A stretch of 64,000 bases of DNA, taken from Cellulomonas sp. JH27-2 (GTDB lineage: Bacteria > Actinomycetota > Actinomycetes > Actinomycetales > Cellulomonadaceae). The translations under genes were made by a program, and so were the position numbers. This document shows, in pieces, positions 16,502-25,420 of this stretch (within the stretch, counting starts at the first letter, position 1; each line of letters starts with the position of its first letter). The notes under the pieces were generated by a model that was not told where the DNA came from, searched no databases, and worked only from the letters and a program-made list of their open reading frames with translations. The DNA lies in assembly GCF_014837175.1 (NCBI RefSeq), contig NZ_JACYFR010000001.1, forward strand, positions 372,001 to 436,000. The letters are read 5' to 3'.

Positions 16502-19207
16502 ATGCACACGCACTCCCCGTCCCGCGGACGGCGCTCGCTGGCGCTCGTCTCCGCCGGGCTGTCCGCCGCGCTCGTCGCGGCCGGCGTCATCACGTCGATC
16601 GCCTCGTCCGCGAGCGCGGCCGACATCAACCTCTCCCAGGGCAAGTCCGCCACGGCCTCCAGCTCGGAGAACACCGGCTACCTGGCACCGTCGCAAGCCG
16701 TCGACGGCGACGGCACCACCCGCTGGGCCAGCCAGGCGACCGACAACCAGTGGCTCCAGGTGGACCTCGGCTCGGTGAAGACCATCTCGAGCGTCAAGCT
16801 CCAGTGGGAGGCCGCCTACGCCAAGGCGTTCCAGATCCAGGTATCGACGAACGGCACGACGTGGACCACCGTCGCGACCGTCACCAACGGCACCGGCGGC
16901 ACGCAGACCGTGGCGGCCTCCGGCAGCGGTCGGTACGTCCGCATGCAGGGCACCGCCCGCGCCACCGGGTACGGGTACTCGCTGTACGAGTTCCAGGTGT
17001 TCGGCCCGGACGGTACGACGACGGCCACGCCGACGACCCCCGCTCCGACGACGCCGGCCGGCACGTGCGGCACCACGAACGTCGCCCTCGCCAAGCCTGC
17101 CTCGGCCTCGTCGGTCCAGGCCGGCTCCGACTACGTCGCCGCCAACGCGTTCGACGGCAAGGACTCGACGCGCTGGTCGAGCGCGTCGACCGACGCCGAG
17201 TGGCTGCAGGTCGACCTCGGCTCCTCGCAGGTCCTGTGCAAGGTGGAGCTGGACTGGGAGGGTGCGTACGGCAAGGCGTACGACGTGCAGGCGTCCGACA
17301 ACGGGACGACCTGGACGACGATCGGCTCGGTGACCGCCGGCACCGGCGGCAAGGCGTCGGTCGCGGTCTCCGGCAAGGGCCGGTACGTGCGCATCGCCGG
17401 CGTCCAGCGGGGCACCGGGTACGGCTACTCGCTGTGGGAGGTCCGCTTGTTCGCAGGCAGCGGTTCGACGACGACGCCGACGCCCACCCCGACGCAGACG
17501 CAGACCCCCACCCCGACGCCGACGACCACGCCGACGGGCCCGGCCGTCCCCGCGGCGGACCCGTCGAACCCGGACTTCGGGCCGAACGTCCACGTCTTCA
17601 AGCCCACGGACAACCAGTCCGCGATCCAGACCACGGTCAACGACGTGTTCAGCCGGCAGGAGACCAACCAGTTCGGCACCGAGCGCGACCAGTTCCTGTT
17701 CCTGCCTGGCACCTACAACCTGCAGGCCAACATCGGGTTCTACACCGCGATCAGCGGCGCCGGCCAGAACCCCGACGACGTGCAGATCAACGGTGGCGTG
17801 TGGGTCGACGCGCAGTGGTTCGGCGGGAACGCGACGCAGAACTTCTGGCGCTCGGCGGAGAACTTCGCCGTCACGCCGTCGACCGGCCAGGACCGCTGGG
17901 CCGTCGCGCAGGCCGCCCCGTTCCGTCGGGTGCACGTCAAGGGAGACCTGGCGCTGAACTCGTCGGCGTACGGCTGGGCGTCGGGCGGCTACATCGCCGA
18001 CTCCAAGATCGACGGCAAGACGTCGGCCTGGACGCAGCAGCAGTGGTACACCCGCGACTCGACGCTGACGAACGGGTGGGAGGGGACGCTGTGGAACATG
18101 GTGTTCTCCGGCGTGCAGAACGCCCCGGCGACGACGTTCCCGGAGCCGGCCGTGACGACGCTGCCGACCACGGGTGCCGTGCGGGAGAAGCCGTACCTGT
18201 ACTGGAAGGACGGCAAGTGGGCGGTGTTCGTGCCGTCGCTGCGATCGGGAACGACGGGTGTCACCTGGCCGAACACGCCGGGCTCGTCGATCGGGCTCGA
18301 CAAGTTCTACCTGGCCCACCCCGGTGACAGCGCCGCGAGGATCAACCAGGCTCTGGCTCAGGGCCTGAACCTCATCTTCACGCCCGGCGTCTACCACACG
18401 GACCAGACCATCAACGTGACCCGACCCGACACCGTGGTGCTGGGGCTCGGCCTCGCGACGATCATCCCGGACAACGGCGTCGACGGCATGAAGACCGCCG
18501 ACGTGGACGGCATCAAGATCGCCGGCCTGCTGTTCGACCAGGGCACGACGAAGTCGAACACCATCCTCACGATCGGCACGGCGGGCTCGCGCACGTCGCA
18601 CGCGGGCGACCCGCAGTCCATCCAGGACGTGTTCATCCGCGTGGGCGGCGTCGTGGCCGGCAAGACGACGAACGCCATCGTCGTCAACGCCGACAACACC
18701 ATCATCGACCACATCTGGTCGTGGCGGGCCGACCACGGTGCCGGCGCCGGCTGGACCGACAACGTCGCCGACTACGGCCTGATCGTCAACGGCAACAACG
18801 TCAACGGGTACGGCCTGTTCGTCGAGCACTACCAGAAGTACAACCTGCTCTGGAACGGCGAGAACGGGCGCACGATCTTCTTCCAGAACGAGCTCCCGTA
18901 CGACCCGCCGTCCGTGGCCGCCTGGTCGCACGACGGCATCCGCGGCTACGCGGCGTACAAGGTGGCAGCGAACGTGAAGAACCACGAGGCCTGGGGTCTC
19001 GGGTCCTACTGCGTGTTCACCACCGACTCGACGATCACCGTCGACAACGGCTTCGAGGTGCCCGTCACCCCCGGCGTGAAGATGCACTCGCTGTCGACCG
19101 TCTCGCTCGGTGGCAAGGGCACGTACGCCCACGTCATCAACGGCACCGGGCCGCAGGCCTCCGGCACGGAGACCAAGCCCGCGACGGTCACCAGCTACGG
19201 CGGCTGA
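16502..19207 (+). CDS. Secreted protein with two F5/8C domains and a large parallel beta-helix region
   Basis: 901 residues: signal peptide to about residue 40 (SASA), F5/8C domains at about 42-170 and 183-320, a Thr/Pro linker (322-350), then 550 residues with pectin-lyase-like beta-helix character (FLFLPGTYNL, LIFTPGVYHTD, VVLGLGLATIIPDNG, and Asn-rich turns such as NGNNVNGYGLFVEHYQKY). Two helix-like blocks recall GH55 exo-beta-1,3-glucanases. Similar actinobacterial proteins carry only domain-based names such as coagulation factor 5/8 type, so the activity is unknown. GAAGGA precedes the ATG at 16502. It is the last gene of the three-gene secreted set and ends at a strong terminator. Confidence 0.85.
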   Translation: MHTHSPSRGRRSLALVSAGLSAALVAAGVITSIASSASAADINLSQGKSATASSSENTGYLAPSQAVDGDGTTRWASQATDNQWLQVDLGSVKTISSVKLQWEAAYAKAFQIQVSTNGTTWTTVATVTNGTGGTQTVAASGSGRYVRMQGTARATGYGYSLYEFQVFGPDGTTTATPTTPAPTTPAGTCGTTNVALAKPASASSVQAGSDYVAANAFDGKDSTRWSSASTDAEWLQVDLGSSQVLCKVELDWEGAYGKAYDVQASDNGTTWTTIGSVTAGTGGKASVAVSGKGRYVRIAGVQRGTGYGYSLWEVRLFAGSGSTTTPTPTPTQTQTPTPTPTTTPTGPAVPAADPSNPDFGPNVHVFKPTDNQSAIQTTVNDVFSRQETNQFGTERDQFLFLPGTYNLQANIGFYTAISGAGQNPDDVQINGGVWVDAQWFGGNATQNFWRSAENFAVTPSTGQDRWAVAQAAPFRRVHVKGDLALNSSAYGWASGGYIADSKIDGKTSAWTQQQWYTRDSTLTNGWEGTLWNMVFSGVQNAPATTFPEPAVTTLPTTGAVREKPYLYWKDGKWAVFVPSLRSGTTGVTWPNTPGSSIGLDKFYLAHPGDSAARINQALAQGLNLIFTPGVYHTDQTINVTRPDTVVLGLGLATIIPDNGVDGMKTADVDGIKIAGLLFDQGTTKSNTILTIGTAGSRTSHAGDPQSIQDVFIRVGGVVAGKTTNAIVVNADNTIIDHIWSWRADHGAGAGWTDNVADYGLIVNGNNVNGYGLFVEHYQKYNLLWNGENGRTIFFQNELPYDPPSVAAWSHDGIRGYAAYKVAANVKNHEAWGLGSYCVFTTDSTITVDNGFEVPVTPGVKMHSLSTVSLGGKGTYAHVINGTGPQASGTETKPATVTSYGG

Positions 19208-19219
19208 TCCGTCACTGAT

Positions 19220-19264
19220 GCTCGTCGGCCCGGTCCCCGCTGTGGAGGGACCGGGCCGACGAGC
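19220..19264. terminator. Bidirectional terminator, 18-bp perfect stem
   Basis: 19220-19237 pairs without mismatch to 19247-19264 around a 9-nt loop, between the convergent beta-helix and GGDEF genes. Confidence 0.92.
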
Positions 19265-19266
19265 GT

Positions 19267-20241
19267 TCAGACGCCGACGAGGGTCAGGGTCCGGTGGACC
19301 TCCTGCAGGAGCAGCTCGGCGTCCGCCCACCCCGGGCGCGAGACCGCCGTCGAGGTGCGCACGCTCGGCCACGGCAGCGAGTGCGCGGGGGCGTCGACCG
19401 CGGCCGCGACGCGACGGCGCAGCACCTCGCCGTACTCCCGCGCGCTCTCGTCGGAGGTCGCGGGAAGCAGGGCGACCGTCAGCAGCTCGTCGTCGCCGGA
19501 GCGGCCGACGACGCAGCCCTGCGGGACCGCCGCCGTGACGCGCCGCCCCAGCTCGCGCAGCACCGCGTCACCCGCGCCCAACCCGTGCGCGGCGTTGACG
19601 GCGGCGAAACCGTTCACGTCCAGCAGCACGACGACGAGGCGCCGCTGCGACCCGGCCAGCGACGCGGCCCAGGTGGTCAGCGTGTGGACGATGCTGTGCC
19701 GGTTGACCAGCCCCGTGACGGCGTCGCGCGTGCCCTGCTCCGCCAGCGCCCCGGCGAGGGATCGCACCAGCGCCGCGGTCTCCAGGCTCGCCCACACGTC
19801 GGACGCCACCACGACGTCGTCGAACCGGCGCTCCTCCGGGCGAGCCATCGCCCGCAGCGCGGCCTCGAGGACCGAGACGTCGGGCGCCAGCACCAGGGGC
19901 TCCCAGTCCGCGATCTCGTGGACGGGTCGCCGCGTCAGCACCGCGCGCCCGTAGCCGAGCCGGCCGGACATGGTCAGCGCGAACCGGGACCGCGTGAGCA
20001 GACCGGGGCGGCCCGGGTCGTCCCGCGAGACGACCCCGACGCACGTCACGGACTCGTCGCGGAACATGCGCTCGACGTCGGTCACGGGCAGGTCCGCCTC
20101 GATCGACGGCAACGGGCGCGCCAGCTCTGCGACGCTGACGGAGGCGGGGACGGCGCCGGAGCGCAGGTCACGGATCAGGTGGGGGACGTCGGTCACCGGG
20201 GAAGCATCGTCGCTGGTCAGATGGTCCGTGAGGCCGTTCAC
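19267..20241 (-). CDS. CBS-like plus degenerate GGDEF domain protein
   Basis: 324-residue cytoplasmic protein. Residues about 40-145 resemble a pair of CBS-type sensor repeats, and residues about 165-320 form a GGDEF domain (GTRDAVTGLVNRHSI, then VVLLDVNGFAAVNAAHGLGAGDAVL). The active-site loop reads SGDDE in place of GGDEF and no RxxD inhibitory site precedes it, so diguanylate cyclase activity is doubtful; a role as GTP or c-di-GMP sensor is possible. It is divergent from the sigma-factor operon across 115 bp and could be connected with it, but nothing in the sequence proves this. Confidence 0.82.
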   Translation of the reverse strand: MNGLTDHLTSDDASPVTDVPHLIRDLRSGAVPASVSVAELARPLPSIEADLPVTDVERMFRDESVTCVGVVSRDDPGRPGLLTRSRFALTMSGRLGYGRAVLTRRPVHEIADWEPLVLAPDVSVLEAALRAMARPEERRFDDVVVASDVWASLETAALVRSLAGALAEQGTRDAVTGLVNRHSIVHTLTTWAASLAGSQRRLVVVLLDVNGFAAVNAAHGLGAGDAVLRELGRRVTAAVPQGCVVGRSGDDELLTVALLPATSDESAREYGEVLRRRVAAAVDAPAHSLPWPSVRTSTAVSRPGWADAELLLQEVHRTLTLVGV

Positions 20242-20356
20242 CCAACCTTTGCCGGATCGCTGGCCGCCGTTCCGCCAGCCGCCTCCGCCCCGGCGGCACC
20301 GAAAGAAGTGCCCCGAACCCGGAACCAGAACGGCAGCACGCTGCGACAGTCAGGGT

Positions 20357-20920
20357 ATGAGGACCGAACCCGACGACGACGCGGCGGTGCTGCACGCCGT
20401 GGCGGCCGGCGACGAGCGCGCGCTCGGGGTCCTCGTCGCGCGGCACACGCCGTGGCTCCGGGTCCGGCTCCTGCGCCGCTACGCCGACGCCGAGGTGGTC
20501 GACGACGTCCTGCAGGACACGTTCGTCGCCGTCTGGCGGGGCGCCTCCGGCTGGCGCGGCGACGGCGAGGTCGCGGCATGGCTGTGGAGCATCGCGGTCC
20601 GCCGGCTCGTGTCGCGGCTGCGGCACCACAAGGCGCCCACGCCCGTCGGCACCGAGCAGCTCGACACCCGGCTCGCCAGTGCGGAGGACCTGGTCCTGCA
20701 GTCGGTCACGCACGGCGACCTGGGCGCGGCACTGCTCGCCCTGTCTCCCGAGCTGCGCACGGTCCTGCAGGCCACCGTGCTGGACGGGCTGAGCACCCGG
20801 GAGGCAGCGCGCCTGCTCCATCTGCCGGTCGGCACGGTCAAGAGCCGCGCCAGCCGGGCCCGGGAGGCGCTGCGCCGCAGCCTCGTCGCGCTCCCGACCA
20901 CCGACGCGCGAGGAGCGTGA
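20357..20920 (+). CDS. RNA polymerase sigma factor, ECF (sigma-70 family)
   Basis: 187 residues with region 2 (about 10-80; ALGVLVARHTPWLRV, VVDDVLQDTFVAVWRG) and region 4 (about 120-180; LSPELRTVLQATVLDGLSTREAARLL, then VGTVKSRASRAREALRR). It lacks regions 1 and 3, so it is an ECF-type factor. ATG 20357 has no obvious ribosome site, so leaderless translation is possible. A GGAACC element (20321-20326) upstream looks like an ECF -35 box, but no matching -10 stands at the usual distance. The gene ends one base before the anti-sigma gene, and the following genes overlap by four bases, so the sigma factor heads a six-gene operon. Confidence 0.92.
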   Translation: MRTEPDDDAAVLHAVAAGDERALGVLVARHTPWLRVRLLRRYADAEVVDDVLQDTFVAVWRGASGWRGDGEVAAWLWSIAVRRLVSRLRHHKAPTPVGTEQLDTRLASAEDLVLQSVTHGDLGAALLALSPELRTVLQATVLDGLSTREAARLLHLPVGTVKSRASRAREALRRSLVALPTTDARGA

Positions 20921-20921
20921 G

Positions 20922-21743
20922 ATGACCAGCACCACGGAGCACGAGAACGCGGAGCTGCTGGCGCGCTACGTCGAGGGCCACACCGACGCCGCCGTGTCGG
21001 CGTCGGTCGAGGCGCACCTGCTGGGGTGCCCGTCCTGCCGGGCCGTCGTCGCCGGTCTGGTCGGGCCGGTCGTCGACCCGGTCTGGAGCCGCGTGCGGGC
21101 CGAGATCGCCGCCCCGCGGCACTCGGTGCTGATCCGCGCACTGCAGCGGTGCGGGCTGCGGGCCGGCGACGCCGCTCTCCTGGACGCCTCCCGCTCGCTG
21201 CACGGACCGTGGGCGCTCGCGTCGTTCCTCCTCACGGCGTCCGCGGCGCTCGCGTCCTGGTCGGGTTCGGTGCACGGGCTGATCGCCTACCTCACCATCG
21301 CGCCGCTGGTGCCGGTCCTCGGCGTCGTCGCAGCGTTCGCGCTGCCCGGCTTCCTGGCCGACCTCACGGCGACCGCCCCCTACTCGATGCTCCGGCTCGC
21401 GCTGCTGCGCACGGTCGCCGTCGTCGTCGCGACCGTCCCGGTGAGCGTCGTGGTCGGCGCCGTGATCCCGGGCGTCGGACTGCTCGCCCTGGCCTGGCTG
21501 ACACCCGCGCTGGTCCTGTGCCTGCTGGCGCTCGTCGTCATGACCTGGTGGCCGCCACGTGCCGCGGCGATCGGCGTGATCGTCCTCTGGCTGACGGTCG
21601 TGGTGCTGTGCGCCGGCGCCGACGACGTCACCACGGTGCTCGGCGCGCCCGCCCAGCTCGTCTACCTGGTCGCCGCCGCAGCCGCGGCCGTCCTGCTCGT
21701 CGCCCGTGTCCGCTCGTCGCACGCTCCCGGAGGTACCGCATGA
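20922..21743 (+). CDS. Membrane anti-sigma factor with zf-HC2 zinc finger
   Basis: 273 residues. The N-terminal anti-sigma domain has the zinc motif His32-x3-Cys36-x2-Cys39 (HLLGCPSC), the hallmark of ZAS anti-sigma factors that hold ECF factors inactive. About five to six membrane helices fill residues 85-265, more than the single helix of simple anti-sigma factors, so the protein may itself sense a membrane signal or interact with the adjacent ABC transporter. It starts one base after the sigma gene and overlaps the ATPase gene by four bases. Confidence 0.9.
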   Translation: MTSTTEHENAELLARYVEGHTDAAVSASVEAHLLGCPSCRAVVAGLVGPVVDPVWSRVRAEIAAPRHSVLIRALQRCGLRAGDAALLDASRSLHGPWALASFLLTASAALASWSGSVHGLIAYLTIAPLVPVLGVVAAFALPGFLADLTATAPYSMLRLALLRTVAVVVATVPVSVVVGAVIPGVGLLALAWLTPALVLCLLALVVMTWWPPRAAAIGVIVLWLTVVVLCAGADDVTTVLGAPAQLVYLVAAAAAAVLLVARVRSSHAPGGTA

Positions 21744-22627
21744 ACGCGCCACCGATCGTCACCACCCGAGGCCTGACCAAGCGCTACGGCCGGACCGTGG
21801 CGCTCGACGCGGTCGACCTCGACCTGGGCCTCGGCGTCACGGGGCTGCTCGGACCGAACGGGGCCGGCAAGTCCACGCTCATCCGCCTGCTGACGACGGC
21901 GATGCTCCCCGACGCCGGTTCGGTGACCGTCCTCGGCTACCATGCGACGGGTGGCGCCGAGGCCAGGACCGCCGTGCGGCGCGCGCTCGGCTACGTGCCG
22001 CAGGAGGTCGCGATCCCGCGGTCCATGACGTGCGCGTCGTTCGTCGACTACGTCGCGGTCCTCAAGGAGTGGACCGACGCTCACGCCCGACGAGCGGAGG
22101 TGCTGCGCGTGCTCGACCTCGTCGGCCTGGGTGACCGGACCAGCGCGAAGGTACGCACGCTGTCCGGCGGCCAGCGTCGCCGCCTCGCGCTCGCGCAGGC
22201 CTTCCTCGGGTCGCCGTCGTTCCTGGTGCTCGACGAGCCGACGACGGGCCTCGACCCCGAGCAGCGGGGCGGCCTGCGCGCCCTGGTCTCGCAGCGCGCC
22301 TCGACCGCCGCGGTGCTCGTCGCGACCCACCAGACCGAGGACGTCGCCGCCTTGTGTGACCGCGTCGTGGTGCTCGCGGGCGGGCGCGTCCGGTACGAGG
22401 GAACGGTCGCGGACTTCGTCGCGACGTGCCGCGACTCGGTCTGGCTCGCCGGCACCGCGGCCCCGGGGGCCGTGCAGTCGTGGCGGACCGCCGGCGGTGA
22501 CATGCGGTCGATCGGCGGACGCCGACCGGTGGACGCGAGGTCGGCGGAGCCGACCGTCGAGGACGCCTACCTGCTCATGCTCGGCGCGACGTCGCGCGAC
22601 GGGGTCGTGGACGGAGTGAGCGCATGA
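21740..22627 (+). CDS. ABC transporter ATP-binding protein
   Basis: 295-residue ATPase with Walker A GPNGAGKST (38-46), a Q-loop near YVPQEVAIP, signature LSGGQ at about 141 and Walker B VLDEPTTGLDP with Glu166. The sequence type (one ATPase domain plus an about 80-residue C-terminal tail) resembles exporters of the CcmA/NatA kind. It overlaps the anti-sigma gene (ATGA) and the permease gene (ATGA). The product probably assembles with the two membrane proteins encoded next; whether it exports a compound or relays a signal to the anti-sigma factor is open. Confidence 0.93.
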   Translation: MNAPPIVTTRGLTKRYGRTVALDAVDLDLGLGVTGLLGPNGAGKSTLIRLLTTAMLPDAGSVTVLGYHATGGAEARTAVRRALGYVPQEVAIPRSMTCASFVDYVAVLKEWTDAHARRAEVLRVLDLVGLGDRTSAKVRTLSGGQRRRLALAQAFLGSPSFLVLDEPTTGLDPEQRGGLRALVSQRASTAAVLVATHQTEDVAALCDRVVVLAGGRVRYEGTVADFVATCRDSVWLAGTAAPGAVQSWRTAGGDMRSIGGRRPVDARSAEPTVEDAYLLMLGATSRDGVVDGVSA

Positions 22628-23502
22628 CCGCCGCGACGCTCGAGGCGCCCGTGCTGCGCCCGGCCGTGCTCCGCCCGCTGGTGGTGCGCGAGATGCGCCG
22701 CTACGCCAGCCGCCCGCTCTTCCTCGTCGGCGCTCTGCTGGTGGTCGTCAGCTGTCTCGGCGGACCTGACGCCGTCAGCTCGAGCCTCATGAACGTGGTC
22801 GTCCCCGCAGCGGCGATCGGCCTGCTGGGGGTCGTCGTCATGGCCTCCCTCACCCGCCGGAGCGGCCAGCTCCGCGAGAGCGCCGGCGTGCCGCCGGTGC
22901 CCGAGCGCGCGCAGACCGTGGCCCTGGCGTGGTCGGCCGCCGTGCCCTTCGCCGTCGGCCTGGCGTGGTTCGCCTGGGCGTCCCTGACCTATCACCAGCA
23001 GCCACCCACCGCTGCGGGCTACCCGTTCGGCGACGCGCCGACGGGCTGGGCGCCGGCCGTGCTGTTCGGCTGCGGCGCGATGTCGACCCTGGGCGGGCCG
23101 CTGCTCGGCCTGCTGCTGGGTCGGTGGTGGCCCAGGCGGAGCGTCGCGATCGTGGTCTCGGTCGTGCTGGTCGCCGCCGCGATCGTGATGCAGGGGCTTG
23201 TCGCCCCGCTGCGCGGCGTGCGGACGTTCATGCCGTTCACGTACTGGGGCGGACCGTTCGGGGTCGAGGGCGACGACATGCGCGCCCTGATGTTCCCCGG
23301 ATCGCCGCAGTGGTGGGTCGTCTACCTGGCCGGGCTGTGCGGGCTGTGCGTCGTCGGCGCGCTGTGGCACGACCCGGGCGCCCGCTCGCGGCGCCTGCGG
23401 CTGGTCGCGCTGTCGCTCGTCGTGCTCACGGTGGTCGCCTGCCTGCTGTCCGCGCTGACCGGCCTCGACCACACCCTGGTCAACCCCGTACCGACGCGAT
23501 GA
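22624..23502 (+). CDS. ABC transporter membrane protein
   Basis: 292 residues with about six hydrophobic segments and a basic N-terminal tail (RPLVVREMRRYASRP) typical of ABC-2-like permeases. There is no recognisable substrate-specific domain. Four-base overlaps with the ATPase gene before it and the membrane-protein gene after it make it the probable transmembrane half of the exporter. Confidence 0.82.
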   Translation: MTAATLEAPVLRPAVLRPLVVREMRRYASRPLFLVGALLVVVSCLGGPDAVSSSLMNVVVPAAAIGLLGVVVMASLTRRSGQLRESAGVPPVPERAQTVALAWSAAVPFAVGLAWFAWASLTYHQQPPTAAGYPFGDAPTGWAPAVLFGCGAMSTLGGPLLGLLLGRWWPRRSVAIVVSVVLVAAAIVMQGLVAPLRGVRTFMPFTYWGGPFGVEGDDMRALMFPGSPQWWVVYLAGLCGLCVVGALWHDPGARSRRLRLVALSLVVLTVVACLLSALTGLDHTLVNPVPTR

Positions 23503-24119
23503 GGACCTACGCGGCGGCCGCCGTCCCGTGGCACGTCGTCGCGACCGGCTGCGTGCTGGTGCCCGGGCTGCTGGCCCTCGTCGCGTGGAGACCGTCGGTG
23601 GTGTGGCCGCTGCAGGGGGCGGCGCTCGGCGTGGTCGGCGGTGCGGTCGCGTGGTCGATGGACGAGCCGCTCGCCGCGCTCGTCGACACCCTGCCGCGCG
23701 CGCTGCCCTGGCGGACGGTCGCGCGGTGCTGCGTCGTGCCGCTCGTCCTCGTCGCGTGGGCGGTGCCGCTGGTCGCTGCGCGCGACCGGCTGCCCGCGCA
23801 TCTCCCACTCTTCCTGCTGCAGGGTGCGGGCGTGGCTCTGGTCGCGCTCGCCGTGACCGTCGCCCTGCGCCGACGCGGTGCACCGAGCCCGGGCCGGCGG
23901 GTCGCTTCGATCGCGGTTCCCGCGGCCCTGGCGCTCGCCCTGATCCGGCCCGCCCCGCGCCGGCTCGCCCTGTTCCCGGTCTGGCCGACCGACGCGTGGG
24001 CGACGAGCGCTGCGCTGTGGTCGATCGCCGCCGCGGCGGCCTCGCTCGTCCTCGCAGGAGCCCTGCTTCGCGAGCACTGTCCACGCCGGGTCCCGATCAG
24101 AAAACCGCCCCACCTGTGA
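23499..24119 (+). CDS. Membrane protein of the sigma/ABC operon, second permease candidate
   Basis: 206 residues with five to six predicted membrane helices and short Arg/Pro-rich loops; no family recognised. It starts at ATG 23499 overlapping the stop of the previous gene, and its own stop overlaps the GTG of the papain-like gene. Size and position suggest a second transmembrane subunit of the ABC transporter. Confidence 0.75.
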   Translation: MRTYAAAAVPWHVVATGCVLVPGLLALVAWRPSVVWPLQGAALGVVGGAVAWSMDEPLAALVDTLPRALPWRTVARCCVVPLVLVAWAVPLVAARDRLPAHLPLFLLQGAGVALVALAVTVALRRRGAPSPGRRVASIAVPAALALALIRPAPRRLALFPVWPTDAWATSAALWSIAAAAASLVLAGALLREHCPRRVPIRKPPHL

Positions 24120-25408
24120 CGGGAGTGAACGCGAGGGACTCGATCGCGTCCCACGAGGCACCTCCCGTCCCAGGTGCGGCGGGGTGCTGCCGTCAGCCGG
24201 GCGGTATCACCGTCGACCGCCGGTACTCCTGGACCGTGGGGGACGACGAGTGGAAGGCGGTCGTGGTGGAGAAGCGGACCGGGTTCAGACCCGACGTGCA
24301 CGGGTTCGCGTTCCCGAACGCGTTCGTCGACGTGTTCGCGACGCTGCCGAACGGCACGAAGATCACCACGCGGGGGCGGTGCGGCGGCATGGCGTACCTG
24401 TCGCTGGACCTGTTCCACGCTGGCGCGCCCGCCCCGCGGTGGGGACCGGGCCTGTGGGCGCCGCAGCGCGTGCCGCCCGACGACAACTGGCTCGCCGACG
24501 CCATCCGCGCGCGGCTCTTCGACTCGTTCCGGGTGCTGTCGGCCGCGTCGTTCCTGACGTGGTCGGTCCTGGCAGACGGCTCGATGGGCCCCCTCAAGGG
24601 CGTCCGGCGGCGGACTGCCGAGGACGAGCTGCCGCAGGTGGTCAAGGCGATCGACGACGGTCGGCCCGTGCCGCTCGGCCTGGTCGTGGCGCGCAGCATC
24701 GGTGCCGTCGGCACGAACCACCAGGTGGTCGCGCACGGCTACGTCCGGGAGGGCGACGTGACGTCCGTGCTGATCACGGACTCGAACAGCCCGGGGCGCG
24801 AGGTGCGGCTGACGCCGGGCGAGGCCGGCTGGGTCGCCTCGAACGGGCCGACGTGGCGCGGGTTCTTCGTCCAGGACTACCGCGCCGAGAAGCCCGTGGT
24901 GCTGACGTCCAGCCCCGCCGACCCGGCGCGCACCGTCCGACGCGGTGACGTCGTCGCGCTCTCCCACGCCCGGACCGGGGCGACCCTGCACGCCGACGGT
25001 CGGCGCGTGGCCGGTGTCCACGCCACGGCGAGCGACGCCGAGCGCTGGGAGCTCGGCGCGCCCGGCCCTCCGCAGCAGACGACGCCCGACGGATGGGTCG
25101 ACGAGGACCTGGTCGCGCTGCGCCACGTGCGCAGCGGCTCCTACCTGGCCAGCCGCGCCGGGGCGCGCTCGCCCGTGACGGGGCAGCAGCTCGTCGAGCT
25201 GGGCGACCAGCCCGACGCCTGGCGCCTCGAGGTGGACGGCGGCGGCCCCTGGTGCGCGGGCGCGCGGGTCCGGCTGGTCCACGCGGCGACGGGAGCGGCG
25301 CTGCACTCGCACCTACGCTCGTCGGCGGCGACGGGCGGCCGCCAGGAGGTCACGGGCTTCGCGGCGCGCGACACGAACGACTGGTGGACGGTCCTCGAGG
25401 TCCGCTGA
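24116..25408 (+). CDS. Papain-like fold protein with C-terminal MIR-type beta-trefoil
   Basis: 430 residues if translation begins at GTG 24116 (GTGA overlap with the preceding gene; GTG 24125 is an alternative). The N-terminal half shows a papain/C39-like triad: Cys89 in [17 protein letters not shown], His202 in [11 protein letters not shown] and Asp222 in ITDSNSPG. The C-terminal 160 residues have the MIR/beta-trefoil pattern: [25 protein letters not shown] and [12 protein letters not shown], ending in a QEVTGF and NDWW segment. MIR domains are best known from protein O-mannosyltransferases and IP3 receptors. No signal peptide is visible, so it may be cytoplasmic or exported by the linked ABC transporter. 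Cysteine peptidase or acyltransferase activity is inference from the triad. Confidence 0.78.
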   Translation: MTGVNARDSIASHEAPPVPGAAGCCRQPGGITVDRRYSWTVGDDEWKAVVVEKRTGFRPDVHGFAFPNAFVDVFATLPNGTKITTRGRCGGMAYLSLDLFHAGAPAPRWGPGLWAPQRVPPDDNWLADAIRARLFDSFRVLSAASFLTWSVLADGSMGPLKGVRRRTAEDELPQVVKAIDDGRPVPLGLVVARSIGAVGTNHQVVAHGYVREGDVTSVLITDSNSPGREVRLTPGEAGWVASNGPTWRGFFVQDYRAEKPVVLTSSPADPARTVRRGDVVALSHARTGATLHADGRRVAGVHATASDAERWELGAPGPPQQTTPDGWVDEDLVALRHVRSGSYLASRAGARSPVTGQQLVELGDQPDAWRLEVDGGGPWCAGARVRLVHAATGAALHSHLRSSAATGGRQEVTGFAARDTNDWWTVLEVR

Positions 25409-25420
25409 CGCCACCTACTC

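Noticed and set aside
16433..19372. Very long antisense open frame under the beta-helix gene
   Set aside because: It is an artefact of extreme third-position GC; the translation is Arg/Gly/Ala/Val-rich without domains, and the plus strand has a clear signal peptide and F5/8C domains.
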